In this document: one piece after another, positions 38,594 through 47,341 of the stretch
Layout of the letters: every line of letters begins with the position of its first letter
How positions within the stretch are numbered: position 1 is the first letter of the stretch
Source of the DNA: Flavobacterium enshiense DK69
GTDB lineage: Bacteria > Bacteroidota > Bacteroidia > Flavobacteriales > Flavobacteriaceae
Length of the DNA: 64,000 nucleotides
Reading direction: 5' to 3'
Assembly (NCBI RefSeq): GCF_000498495.1
Contig: NZ_AVCS01000015.1
Coordinates: forward strand, 62,001-126,000
Made by a program: the position numbers and the translations under genes
Notes under the pieces: generated by a model
Database searches by the model: none
Seen by the model: the letters and a program-made list of their open reading frames with translations, nothing else
Told to the model about the DNA's origin: nothing

Positions 38594-39630
38594 AAAAAAT
38601 AAAATATTTTTTTATGAGAGTAGGCTTTAATCCACAAAAAGACAAAGAACTTGAAGAAAATTCGTTTTTTCATCAAATAATTATACCTGTGTATATTCCT
38701 AATGAAAAGGATTATTTTAGAGATAGCCTTTCTATCCTGAAATTGTGTGTGTCTTCATTAAAAAAAACAACACATAATAAAACATTTTTTACTATCGTAA
38801 ACAACGGAAGTTGTGAGGAGGTAATTTCCTATTTAGATGATTTATATCATAAAAAAATAATTAATGAAATAATACACACTTCCAAGATTGGTAAACTTAA
38901 TGCCATTTTAAAAGGATTGGGAGGGCATAATTTCGAATTAGTAACTATTGCCGATGCCGATGCTTTATTTCTAAACGGGTGGCAAAATGAAACATACGAG
39001 GTTTTTAAAAATTTTCCAAAAGCAGGAGCGGTCAGCCCTTTGCCTAATCCAAAAATGGTACGATATTTAACTTCAAACATACTTATGGAAAATATTTTTT
39101 CGAAGAAGTTGTTTTTTTCGAATGTTAAGAATCCTTTAGCATTAAAGAAATTTGCTAAAAGCATAGATAATGTTGGATTATTCAATGAATTTAATTTAGA
39201 TAAATATTTAACAGTTCAGAATAACTCATTTAAAGCCGTTGTTGGATCTGGACATTTTGTAGCAACGTATCGAGGTGAGATATTTAATACTTTAAAAAAA
39301 TATTCAGGGTTTTCTATGGGAGGAGATAGTGAAAGAGTTTTTTTAGATGAACCTACCATCAAAAATGGATTTTGGAGACTTTCTACATTAGATAATTATG
39401 TCTATCATATGGGAAATACAAAAGAAGATTGGATGGAATTAGAAGTTGAAAGTGCTTTTTACGATACGAAAAATAATGATAATTTTATTGTGGTTAAGGG
39501 GATAAAAGATAAAAATGTAGTTAATTGGCTAAAATTTAAGTTGGTTCCAAAAATTTTGTTCAAAAAAGGCATTTGGCAATTATTTTTACGTTATAAAGGA
39601 CTGTCTAAAGAAGAGGCAAGTAACTATTAA
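38581..39630 (+). CDS. Glycosyltransferase, GT-A fold
   Basis: Protein of 349 residues with a GT-A-like core. HQIIIPVYIPNEKDYF begins the fold, FFTIVNNGSCEEVISYL follows, KIGKLNAILKGL precedes the VTIADADALFLNGW site (Asp-x-Asp), and VGSGHFVATYRGEIF plus GGDSERVFLDEP lie toward the acceptor side. It is a divergent GT2-like enzyme. The start is TTG at 38581 (overlap of 13 with the pyruvyltransferase) or ATG at 38614 (20 bases after its stop); I keep the longer form because the amphipathic LLKKIKYFFMR helix is typical for such enzymes. AT-rich. Confidence 0.72.
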   Translation: MSLLKKIKYFFMRVGFNPQKDKELEENSFFHQIIIPVYIPNEKDYFRDSLSILKLCVSSLKKTTHNKTFFTIVNNGSCEEVISYLDDLYHKKIINEIIHTSKIGKLNAILKGLGGHNFELVTIADADALFLNGWQNETYEVFKNFPKAGAVSPLPNPKMVRYLTSNILMENIFSKKLFFSNVKNPLALKKFAKSIDNVGLFNEFNLDKYLTVQNNSFKAVVGSGHFVATYRGEIFNTLKKYSGFSMGGDSERVFLDEPTIKNGFWRLSTLDNYVYHMGNTKEDWMELEVESAFYDTKNNDNFIVVKGIKDKNVVNWLKFKLVPKILFKKGIWQLFLRYKGLSKEEASNY

Positions 39631-39632
39631 TT

Positions 39633-40289
39633 ATGAAAACTGTAGCCATAATACCGGCCCGAGGAGGCTCAAAACGCTTACCTGGTAAAAACATACGGTT
39701 GCTTGGAGGAATTCCTTTGATAGCACATAGCATCCTTAATGCCCAAAAACAGAATTTTATTGACGGAGTGTATGTTTCCACAGATGATGCAGCCATTAAA
39801 ACTATAGCTTTAAAATATGGTGCGAAAGTGATTGATCGACCTGATTCGATTTCGGGAGATTTCGAACCAACAGTCTCAGCTTTAAAACATGTTTTGGAAA
39901 CCGTTGATGATGAAGTTGAAAATGTAATTCTATTACAGCCTACAAATCCGTTGCGTCCGGATAATTTACTAAAAGAGGCTTTTGGAATATTTCAAAAAGG
40001 AAACCATGACAGTTTATTTACCGTTTCCAGAAATCATCAAAAATTAGGTAAAATTGAAAATAACAAATTCATTCCTTTTAATTATATGATCGGCCAACGC
40101 TCTCAGGATTTGGAACCCTTGTATTTTGAAAATGGATTGCTGTATATCAGTAAGACTTCACTGGTTATGAATGATATTATTCTTTGTGAAAATGCTTTTC
40201 CGATGGAAGTTACTCATCCTTTTGGCAATATTGATATTGATACGCAGGAAGATTTTGATTATGCCGAATATCTTTTGAATAGAAAATAG
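39633..40289 (+). CDS. neuA: CMP-nonulosonate (N-acylneuraminate) cytidylyltransferase
   Basis: CTP-dependent activating enzyme of 218 residues. The conserved N-terminal motif is [20 protein letters not shown] (residues 5-24), [11 protein letters not shown] (about 103) binds the sugar/metal, and the end is [19 protein letters not shown] with the Mg-binding Asp pair. It would form CMP-Neu5Ac or CMP-legionaminate from the product of the NeuB at 40316, 26 bases downstream. It is clearly different from the SpsF-like cytidylyltransferase at 31439, so each cassette has its own activator. Confidence 0.86.
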   Translation: MKTVAIIPARGGSKRLPGKNIRLLGGIPLIAHSILNAQKQNFIDGVYVSTDDAAIKTIALKYGAKVIDRPDSISGDFEPTVSALKHVLETVDDEVENVILLQPTNPLRPDNLLKEAFGIFQKGNHDSLFTVSRNHQKLGKIENNKFIPFNYMIGQRSQDLEPLYFENGLLYISKTSLVMNDIILCENAFPMEVTHPFGNIDIDTQEDFDYAEYLLNRK

Positions 40290-40315
40290 AGAATAGAAAA
40301 ATAGATAGTTTGACT

Positions 40316-41356
40316 ATGACCCCATACATAGAAATTGCAGGTAGGAAAGTAGGACAGGATTTTCCCCCTTTAGTAATAGCCGAAATAGGAATTAACCATG
40401 AGGGTTCCCTTCAAGTAGCCAAAGAGATGGTAGATGCTGCTTTTAGGGCAGGTGTTGAGGTAGTGAAGCATCAAACTCATATTGTTGAAGACGAGATGAG
40501 TGGTGCAGCCAAAAAAGTGATTCCTGGAAATGCAGATGTTTCGATTTACGAAATCATGGAGCGTTGTGCTTTAAACGAAGAAGAAGAATTGGAATTGAAA
40601 AATTATGTGGAATCAAAAGGCATGATTTTCATTTCTACTCCATTTTCCAGAGCTGCAGCTGAACGATTGAAAAAAATTGATATCCCGGCCTACAAAATTG
40701 GTTCGGGAGAATGCAATAATTATCCCTTATTGGAGCACATAGCTTCATTTGGTAAACCTGTTATTTTAAGTACTGGAATGAATACTATAGAGAGTATTCG
40801 AAAAGCGGTTGCCATTTTCGATAAGCATGCTATTCCGGTAGCACTGTTACATACTACCAATTTGTATCCAACACCAATCCATTTGGTGCGTTTTGGCGCG
40901 ATGATGGAGATGCATAATGCTTTTCCGGATAAAGTTTTCGGATTATCTGACCATACTTTGAATAATAATGCCTGTTTAGGATCTGTTGCCTTAGGGGCTT
41001 CTATTCTGGAGCGTCACTTCACTGATCATATGCAAAGAACAGGTCCGGATATTGTCTGCAGTATGGATGAGCAGGCATGCCGGGAGTTGATTTTGAACAG
41101 TGCTGAAATGGCATTAATGCGTGGAGGGACTAAAAAACCTGCTAAGGAAGAACAAGTAACTATAGACTTTGCCTTTGCAACGGTTTGTTCCATAGCTCCT
41201 ATAAAAGCCGGAGAAGTGTTCACAAAAGAAAATATTTGGGTTAAGCGACCGGGAACAGGTGAAATTTTAGCTGAACATTTTGAAGGGTTAATTGGTAAGA
41301 AAGCAATAAAAAATATCGAGAACGATCAGCAGTTGGATTGGAGCGACATCGAATAA
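40316..41356 (+). CDS. neuB: N-acetylneuraminate/legionaminate synthase, NeuB
   Basis: NeuB of 346 residues: barrel (about 1-270) and C-terminal SAF antifreeze-like domain (about 283-345, [20 protein letters not shown]). The motifs [76 protein letters not shown] and ERHFTDHM match typical sialic/legionaminic acid synthases (CKH-like HFTDHM in place of KHFTLD). It condenses PEP with ManNAc or a diacetamido-hexose. ATG at 40316 is preferred over the in-frame TTG at 40310. Confidence 0.86.
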   Translation: MTPYIEIAGRKVGQDFPPLVIAEIGINHEGSLQVAKEMVDAAFRAGVEVVKHQTHIVEDEMSGAAKKVIPGNADVSIYEIMERCALNEEEELELKNYVESKGMIFISTPFSRAAAERLKKIDIPAYKIGSGECNNYPLLEHIASFGKPVILSTGMNTIESIRKAVAIFDKHAIPVALLHTTNLYPTPIHLVRFGAMMEMHNAFPDKVFGLSDHTLNNNACLGSVALGASILERHFTDHMQRTGPDIVCSMDEQACRELILNSAEMALMRGGTKKPAKEEQVTIDFAFATVCSIAPIKAGEVFTKENIWVKRPGTGEILAEHFEGLIGKKAIKNIENDQQLDWSDIE

Positions 41357-41358
41357 TA

Positions 41359-42483
41359 ATGAAGAAAAAAATACTGTTTCTAACAGGCACACGGGCTGAT
41401 TTTGGAAAAATAAAATCTCTAATTCAAATTTTGGAGACTCACCCGGATTTTGAAGTGTTTGTATTTGTGACCGGGATGCACCTGCAAAAAGAATATGGTT
41501 ACACATTGCTGGAAATAGAGCGATGTGGTTTTTCCAATGTACACACTTTTGAAAATCATACGCACGAAACGACCATGGATCTGACTTTGGCTAAAACCAT
41601 AGAAGGTTTGTCGCTATATGTAAAAGAATGTAATCCGGATATGATTATTATTCATGGCGACCGAGTGGAAGCACTTGCTGGAGCTATTGTCGGATCCCTG
41701 AACAATATTTTGGTCGGACACATTGAAGGAGGAGAATTGTCAGGTACTATTGATGAATTGATCCGTCATTCCACAAGCAAAATGAGTCACGTGCATTTTG
41801 TTTCCAACGGTCAGGCCAGGAAACGATTGGAGCAAATGGGGGAACTGACAGAATCCATATTTTCAATAGGTTCTCCGGATGTAGATGTCATGTTCTCAAA
41901 TACTTTACCGGATTTAATTACGGTTAAGGATTATTACGAGATACAATTTGAACAATATGCAGTGGTTATGTTTCATCCCGTTACAACCGAAGCTAAATTC
42001 ATGGAACAGTACGCAAATGATTTTGTAAGTGCATTATTAGAGGATGACCATAATTATGTTGTTATCTATCCGAATAACGATTTAGGAAGCCAGGCTATTT
42101 TAAAAGCGTATGAAAGGCTTAAAGGGAATCCGCGTTTTAGGGTTTTTCCATCTTTGCGCTTTGAGTATTTTCTAACTTTATTGAAAAAATCACAATTTAT
42201 TATAGGAAACAGTAGCGCGGGTATCCGTGAAGCACCTTATTACGGCCTGCCAATCATCAACATAGGAACCCGTCAGCAAAACAGAGCACTTCATGCGGAT
42301 ATCATCAATGTTGATTACAATAAAAAAAGTATCGAAGGGGCGCTCAGGATAATAGATTTTCATAAAACCCTGCCGTCGTCAGCTGATTTTGGCAAAGGTG
42401 ACAGCGCACAATTATTTTTGAAATCATTGGAAAAAGGCGATATTTGGCAGCTGAATCACCAAAAACAATTCAGAGACATATAA
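41359..42483 (+). CDS. neuC: UDP-sugar 2-epimerase (hydrolysing), NeuC/LegG
   Basis: Hydrolysing 2-epimerase of 374 residues that frees ManNAc or a 2,4-diacetamido-mannose from a UDP-sugar. It opens KKILFLTGTRADFGKIKSLI, the standard family start, with MIIIHGDRVEALAGAI, GHIEGGELSGTIDELIRHS and FIIGNSSAGIREAPYYGLP as the UDP/hydrolysis region. I use ATG at 41359; the longer frame from TTG 41338 runs into neuB. It cannot be decided by eye whether the substrate is UDP-GlcNAc (NeuC) or the UDP-diacetamido sugar that PglF-PglE-PglD of locus 1 would make (LegG). Confidence 0.86.
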   Translation: MKKKILFLTGTRADFGKIKSLIQILETHPDFEVFVFVTGMHLQKEYGYTLLEIERCGFSNVHTFENHTHETTMDLTLAKTIEGLSLYVKECNPDMIIIHGDRVEALAGAIVGSLNNILVGHIEGGELSGTIDELIRHSTSKMSHVHFVSNGQARKRLEQMGELTESIFSIGSPDVDVMFSNTLPDLITVKDYYEIQFEQYAVVMFHPVTTEAKFMEQYANDFVSALLEDDHNYVVIYPNNDLGSQAILKAYERLKGNPRFRVFPSLRFEYFLTLLKKSQFIIGNSSAGIREAPYYGLPIINIGTRQQNRALHADIINVDYNKKSIEGALRIIDFHKTLPSSADFGKGDSAQLFLKSLEKGDIWQLNHQKQFRDI

Positions 42484-43919
42484 TGCTTTTTAATTCTGTT
42501 GATTTTTTATTTTTCCTTCCTTTAGTTTTTGCCATTTATTGGACAGCTAATAAAAAAAGTTTGTCTCTGCAAAATCTGTTGTTGCTGATTGCCAGTTATT
42601 ATTTTTATGCCTGCTGGGATTGGCGATTTCTTTTTTTACTAATGTTTTCAACAGGATTGGATTATTTCACAGGTTTGAAGATGCACGATGCTCCCAACCA
42701 GAAACTAAAAAAGTTTTGGTTTTGGTTAAGTATAGGTATTAATGTTGGTTTTTTGGGGGTATTTAAGTATTATAATTTCTTTGCTTCTTCATTTGCTGAA
42801 CTTTTATCAGGTTTTGGTTTTCAGATTAATTTATTGGTACTGGAGGTGATTTTACCTGTAGGTATTTCCTTTTATACTTTTCACGGGTTATCCTATGTTA
42901 TCGATATTTACAAAAAAAGAATTGAGCCTGAACGCGATATAGTGGCTTATTCTTTATTTGTGAGTTACTTCCCCCTTTTGGTAGCCGGTCCTATTGAGCG
43001 AGCTACTCACTTATTACCGCAAATAAAAAGGAAAAGGGTTTTTAATAGCAATTTAGCCATAGATGGTGTGCATCAAATAATCTGGGGATTGTTTAAAAAA
43101 GTTGTGATTGCTGACAGTTGCGCAATTTATGCTAACGAAATCTTTGGAAAATATGATAGTGTAAATTCCTTGACTTTATTCATGGGAGCATTATATTTTA
43201 CATTTCAGATTTATGGTGATTTCAGTGGATATTCAGATATCGCTTTGGGGACATCTAAGTTATTCGGAATTAATTTGTTGCGTAATTTTAATTTTCCGTA
43301 TTTTTCCAGAGATATAGCTGAATTCTGGAGGCGATGGCATATTTCATTATCTACTTGGTTTAGAGATTATTTGTATATCCCTTTGGGAGGCAGTCAGGGA
43401 GGAATGAAGATGAAGGTAAGGAACACTTTTATTATTTTTTTGGTAAGTGGTTTTTGGCATGGAGCGAATTGGACATTTATTGTTTGGGGGCTTTTAAATG
43501 CGGTTTATTTTTTACCACTATTACTGACAGATAGAAACCGAATCAATATGGAAATAGTTGCAAAAGGGCAGATATTGCCATCTTTTAGAGAGTTTTTGAG
43601 CATGTTGACAACATTCTTTTTGGCTGTGATTGCTTGGGTCTTCTTTAGATCTGAAACGGTCGGGCAGGCAATAATTTATCTGAAAAGGATGTTTTCTTTA
43701 AATTTTTCCGGAGGGGTTCAGTATTTATCTATAGAGAGGTATTCCGTAGAATTATTGTTTCTAGTGCTCTTCTTTATGTTTTTTGAATGGATTTCACGTG
43801 AGAAAGAGCATCCTTTTTTCGGGAAATTGAAGTGGGTTAAATTAGTGATCGTAATTGTTGCTTTGGTTGCCTTTGGAGTATACTCTCAATCAAGTGATTT
43901 TATTTATTTTCAGTTTTAA
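42483..43919 (+). CDS. MBOAT-family O-acyltransferase
   Basis: Polytopic membrane O-acyltransferase of 478 residues with about 10-11 helices, of the AlgI/DltB/PatA group. Conserved signatures are VLEVILPVGISFYTFHGLSY, FRDYLYIPLGGSQGG with the preceding WRRWHISLSTW, and the catalytic His326 in SGFWHGANWTF. It passes acyl groups, probably acetyl, across the membrane to a glycan. A TAATG overlap with neuC and another with the SGNH-like gene downstream make a coupled trio. It could O-acetylate nonulosonate or other residues (inference). Confidence 0.9.
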   Translation: MLFNSVDFLFFLPLVFAIYWTANKKSLSLQNLLLLIASYYFYACWDWRFLFLLMFSTGLDYFTGLKMHDAPNQKLKKFWFWLSIGINVGFLGVFKYYNFFASSFAELLSGFGFQINLLVLEVILPVGISFYTFHGLSYVIDIYKKRIEPERDIVAYSLFVSYFPLLVAGPIERATHLLPQIKRKRVFNSNLAIDGVHQIIWGLFKKVVIADSCAIYANEIFGKYDSVNSLTLFMGALYFTFQIYGDFSGYSDIALGTSKLFGINLLRNFNFPYFSRDIAEFWRRWHISLSTWFRDYLYIPLGGSQGGMKMKVRNTFIIFLVSGFWHGANWTFIVWGLLNAVYFLPLLLTDRNRINMEIVAKGQILPSFREFLSMLTTFFLAVIAWVFFRSETVGQAIIYLKRMFSLNFSGGVQYLSIERYSVELLFLVLFFMFFEWISREKEHPFFGKLKWVKLVIVIVALVAFGVYSQSSDFIYFQF

Positions 43920-44806
43920 TGAAAAGGTTTATAAAATATTTGGTATTGGTTTTTATTACGGTTGTTGGATGCATGTACGTGTTGGATTATGCGTATACTT
44001 ATGTTTATCAGTATTCTGCACCGAGAAATAAGACACAATATCTGTTTCAGTTAAAGCATGAAAAATTGGATTTTGTTTTTTTAGGATCTTCCAGAGTTCA
44101 AAACCATATCGTTACGGAGTTGGTTGAATCTCAAACATCTAAGAAGGCATTGAATTTAGGGGTTCAGGGCGGAAGACTTGATGATGTTTTTTTAATGCTG
44201 AAAATTTTAAAAGAAAATGAAGTTTTTCCAGAAAAAGTTTTTATTCAAGTAGATTATCTCTATAATTTCGAGGGACCATCTGTAATTGTAGGATGTGAGT
44301 CGTTGCCTTATATTAAAACAAATCCGATCGTTAAGGAACATATTAAAGAAAACAATCCCTCTTTTGCATTCAATTACTATATCCCTTTTTATAGATATGC
44401 CTCTAATGATTTTAAAATAGGGTTTAGGGAGTTTTTTTGTTCATTGTTAGGAAAAAAAACCAAATTGAACTTGGAAGATGGTTTTGAAGGGAAAAACGAG
44501 AAATTTAAAGATATAAATTACAAACTACCAGATTCCATTATTCAAAAAAATACTGTTTTTATTAAAATTGACGAGTTTTGTAAATTAAACAATATTGATA
44601 TAACTTATTTTTGTGCTCCTTTTTGCTCCCGTGTATATGACTCTGATTTTATTGAAAAGTTAAAAGTTAAAATACCAGAACTGAAGGATTTTTCAAAATC
44701 AATACCTGAGGAGAAATATTTTAAAGATTGTGGGCATTTAAATGAAAAAGGGGCATATAAGTTCACACAAATGTTAATTGATGAGTGTATCAATGAAAAA
44801 AAATAA
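43919..44806 (+). CDS. SGNH-hydrolase-like MBOAT partner
   Basis: Membrane-anchored protein of 295 residues. One N-terminal TM helix (about 7-25) is followed by an extracytoplasmic SGNH fold. The block I nucleophile motif is FLGSSRVQNH (Ser57/Ser58), LNLGVQGGRLDDV gives the block II Gly region, and the terminal DCGHLNEKG provides the Asp270/His273 dyad. MBOAT-SGNH pairs (AlgI/AlgJ, PatA/PatB, DltB/DltD) transfer acetyl to extracytoplasmic glycans, and the one-base overlap with the MBOAT gene fits such a pair. Confidence 0.7.
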   Translation: MKRFIKYLVLVFITVVGCMYVLDYAYTYVYQYSAPRNKTQYLFQLKHEKLDFVFLGSSRVQNHIVTELVESQTSKKALNLGVQGGRLDDVFLMLKILKENEVFPEKVFIQVDYLYNFEGPSVIVGCESLPYIKTNPIVKEHIKENNPSFAFNYYIPFYRYASNDFKIGFREFFCSLLGKKTKLNLEDGFEGKNEKFKDINYKLPDSIIQKNTVFIKIDEFCKLNNIDITYFCAPFCSRVYDSDFIEKLKVKIPELKDFSKSIPEEKYFKDCGHLNEKGAYKFTQMLIDECINEKK

Positions 44807-46187
44807 AATTTTTATTTTACTTCCTGACGGGGTAGGGCTTCGCAATTTCGCATATGGTAATTTTCATGGATTGAGCAGATCCTATGGATTTGATATAGTG
44901 TATTGGAACAACACTCCTTTTGATTTATCGGCTCTTAATTTTCGAGACATTAAAATTGAAAATTGTCAGCTCCATCCTTTAACGGATATATATAAGAATT
45001 CTCGCAAACATATTGAATTAAATCAATTTGAAAATCGTTTTAATGATAATATATACAATGGATATCGATTTCCATTCAATACCAAGACCTTTAAAAGCAA
45101 GATAAAAACGTTTGCTTCTAAATGCCTCATAAAACTGAATGATTCTGAAAAAGGAATTGTGATCGTAAGTAATAAAATGAAGGCATTAGAAGAGTCAACA
45201 AAGTATTTTGAAGATTGCCTGAGTGTTTTAAAAAGAGAAAAGCCCGATATGGTTTTTTGTACCAACCAAAGACCAGTCACTGCAATCGCTCCAATTCAGG
45301 CAGCTAAGAGATTGAACATTCCTACCGCAACTTTTATTTTTTCTTGGGATAATTTACCCAAAGCAACTATGGTTGTGGAAACCGATTATTATTTTGTATG
45401 GAGTGATTTGATGCGGCAAGAATTACGAAAATATTACCCATTTATAAAAGATAGTCAGATTTTTGTTACCGGAACCCCGCAGTTTGAGAATCATTATAAT
45501 CCTGATTTGCTTAAAACCAGAGAAGAATTTTTCAAGGAGAATAATCTTGATTTGAATAAAAAATACATTTGTTATTCCGGTGATGATGTAACTACCTCAC
45601 CAAATGATTCCAGATATTTGGAAGATGTGGCTTTTGCGGTCAGGGAATTAAATGAAGAAGGGGAAAACATTGGAATTCTTTTCAGGCGATGTCCAGTTGA
45701 TTTTTCCAACCGATTTGATGATGTCCTGGAAAGATTTAAGGATGTGGTTGTGCCGGTTAATCCAAAATGGGAGAAGATTGGAGTAAATTGGGATGCTGTT
45801 TTACCAACACCGGATGATTTAATCCTGCAAACCAACACCATAGCTTATACTGAATTTGTAATAAACTTAGGTTCATCCATGGTGTTTGATTATGTAGCTC
45901 GTAAAAAACATTGTGTTTATGTTAATTATGATGTTGAAAATCCGATTGATAAGGATTGGAAAGTAGTACAGCCCTATAAATATGTTCATTTTAGATCCAT
46001 GCCTTCTGATAAATCGGTAATATGGTTTAACAATGTTGGAGAGATTAAGATAAAAATAAAAAATTTGCTGGCTCAAAAAGATGTGTCGTTAAAAGATGCC
46101 GAAAATTGGTTTGAAACAATCAATCAACATCCGCCTTTTGAGGCATCGAAAAGAATTTGGGAATCAATTAAAAAAATTGTTGAATGA
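44793..46187 (+). CDS. Putative glycosyltransferase, GT-B-like
   Basis: Protein of 464 residues not assigned to a named family. It begins MKKNKIFILLPDGVGLRNFA. The middle has ATFIFSWDNLPKATMVV and FVWSDLMRQELRKYYP, and the later part has VTGTPQFENHY, GDDVTTSPNDSRYLEDVAFA and FVINLGSSMVFDYVARK. These are consistent with a GT-B donor domain of the UDP/CMP-sugar kind. ATG at 44793 is taken, overlapping the SGNH gene by 14 bases; ATG at 44781 is possible. A nonulosonate transferase role is conceivable from context. Confidence 0.55.
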   Translation: MKKNKIFILLPDGVGLRNFAYGNFHGLSRSYGFDIVYWNNTPFDLSALNFRDIKIENCQLHPLTDIYKNSRKHIELNQFENRFNDNIYNGYRFPFNTKTFKSKIKTFASKCLIKLNDSEKGIVIVSNKMKALEESTKYFEDCLSVLKREKPDMVFCTNQRPVTAIAPIQAAKRLNIPTATFIFSWDNLPKATMVVETDYYFVWSDLMRQELRKYYPFIKDSQIFVTGTPQFENHYNPDLLKTREEFFKENNLDLNKKYICYSGDDVTTSPNDSRYLEDVAFAVRELNEEGENIGILFRRCPVDFSNRFDDVLERFKDVVVPVNPKWEKIGVNWDAVLPTPDDLILQTNTIAYTEFVINLGSSMVFDYVARKKHCVYVNYDVENPIDKDWKVVQPYKYVHFRSMPSDKSVIWFNNVGEIKIKIKNLLAQKDVSLKDAENWFETINQHPPFEASKRIWESIKKIVE

Positions 46188-47341
46188 AAATAGCTTTTCT
46201 TACCCCGGAATATCCTCATGTTAGAACAGGAAAATCAGGAGGAATTGGGACTAGCATAAAAAACTTAGCTGTTAGCCTGATCTCAAAAGGTGTTTCGGTT
46301 AGGGTTTTGGTTTACAATCAGAATGAGGATGAAGTTTTTGAAGAGAATGGGGTAATTATTCAGCGTATTAAAAATATAAAGATTAAAGGACTTTCAAGAT
46401 ATCTCACTCAAAAGAAGATCGAGAAACTGATAAATGGGTTGTATGATGAGGGGCAAGTGGATTTGATTGAAGCCCCGGACTGGACAGGGATGACTTCGTT
46501 TATCCAACCAAAGGTTCCTTTAATTGTCAGATTAAACGGTTCGGATACTTATTTCTGTCATTTAGATAACCGTCCGGTAAAATGGTTAAATAAGTTTCAC
46601 GAAAAAAGAGCACTTAGTAAAGCAAAAGCTCATATATCTGTGAGTACTTTTACTGCAATGATGACCAATAAGGTTTTTGGATTTAACATAGACTTTACAG
46701 TCATTCCTAATGGAGTTTCGACTGCACTTTTTAAAAGAAATAAAGCGGATTATGATTCTGAAAACAAGATACTTTATTTTGGGACATTAATTCGGAAAAA
46801 AGGAGCTTTCGAGTTACCTCTTATATTTAATGAGGTGATTAAAAAAAATCCAAATGCAGAACTTTTCTTGGTAGGAAGTGATAGTGGAGATATAAAAACG
46901 GGTAGTAATTCAACTTGGGCATTAATGCAGCCGCTTTTTAACGAGAAGGCTTTAAAAAGGGTTCATTATTTGGGGAAGGTTCCTTATGAAGAAGTGCAAA
47001 ACCACATAGCCGAGACAACAGTCTGTATATTTCCTACTTTTGCGGAAGCTTTGCCGGTTTCTTGGTTGGAAGCTATGGCTATGGAAAAGGCAATTGTAGC
47101 CTCAGATATTGGTTGGGGAAAAGAGATAGTTGATGATCAGATAAATGGTTTTTTAGCACATCCGACAGACCACACAAAAAATGCTAATTGTATCTTGGAA
47201 CTGCTGAATGATAAAATAAAGAGACAGGGAATAGAAAGGATGGCCCGCCAAAAGGTTCTGAATCATTTTGATAGCTCAGTTGTGGCGGATGAGAGTATCC
47301 AATTTTATAAAAAAGTAGTCGATGATAATAGTTTATCATAA
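46184..47341 (+). CDS. Glycosyltransferase family 4
   Basis: GT-B enzyme of 385 residues. KIAFLTPEYPHVRTGKSGGI and GTSIKNLAVSL open the acceptor domain. The donor domain has ILYFGTLIRKKGAFELPL, VHYLGKVPYEEVQNHIAE and PTFAEALPVSWLEAMAMEKA with EX7E, then DIGWGKEIVDD. An ATGA overlap links it to the preceding gene, and its 3' end overlaps the following gene by 20 bases. Donor unknown. Confidence 0.85.
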   Translation: MKIAFLTPEYPHVRTGKSGGIGTSIKNLAVSLISKGVSVRVLVYNQNEDEVFEENGVIIQRIKNIKIKGLSRYLTQKKIEKLINGLYDEGQVDLIEAPDWTGMTSFIQPKVPLIVRLNGSDTYFCHLDNRPVKWLNKFHEKRALSKAKAHISVSTFTAMMTNKVFGFNIDFTVIPNGVSTALFKRNKADYDSENKILYFGTLIRKKGAFELPLIFNEVIKKNPNAELFLVGSDSGDIKTGSNSTWALMQPLFNEKALKRVHYLGKVPYEEVQNHIAETTVCIFPTFAEALPVSWLEAMAMEKAIVASDIGWGKEIVDDQINGFLAHPTDHTKNANCILELLNDKIKRQGIERMARQKVLNHFDSSVVADESIQFYKKVVDDNSLS

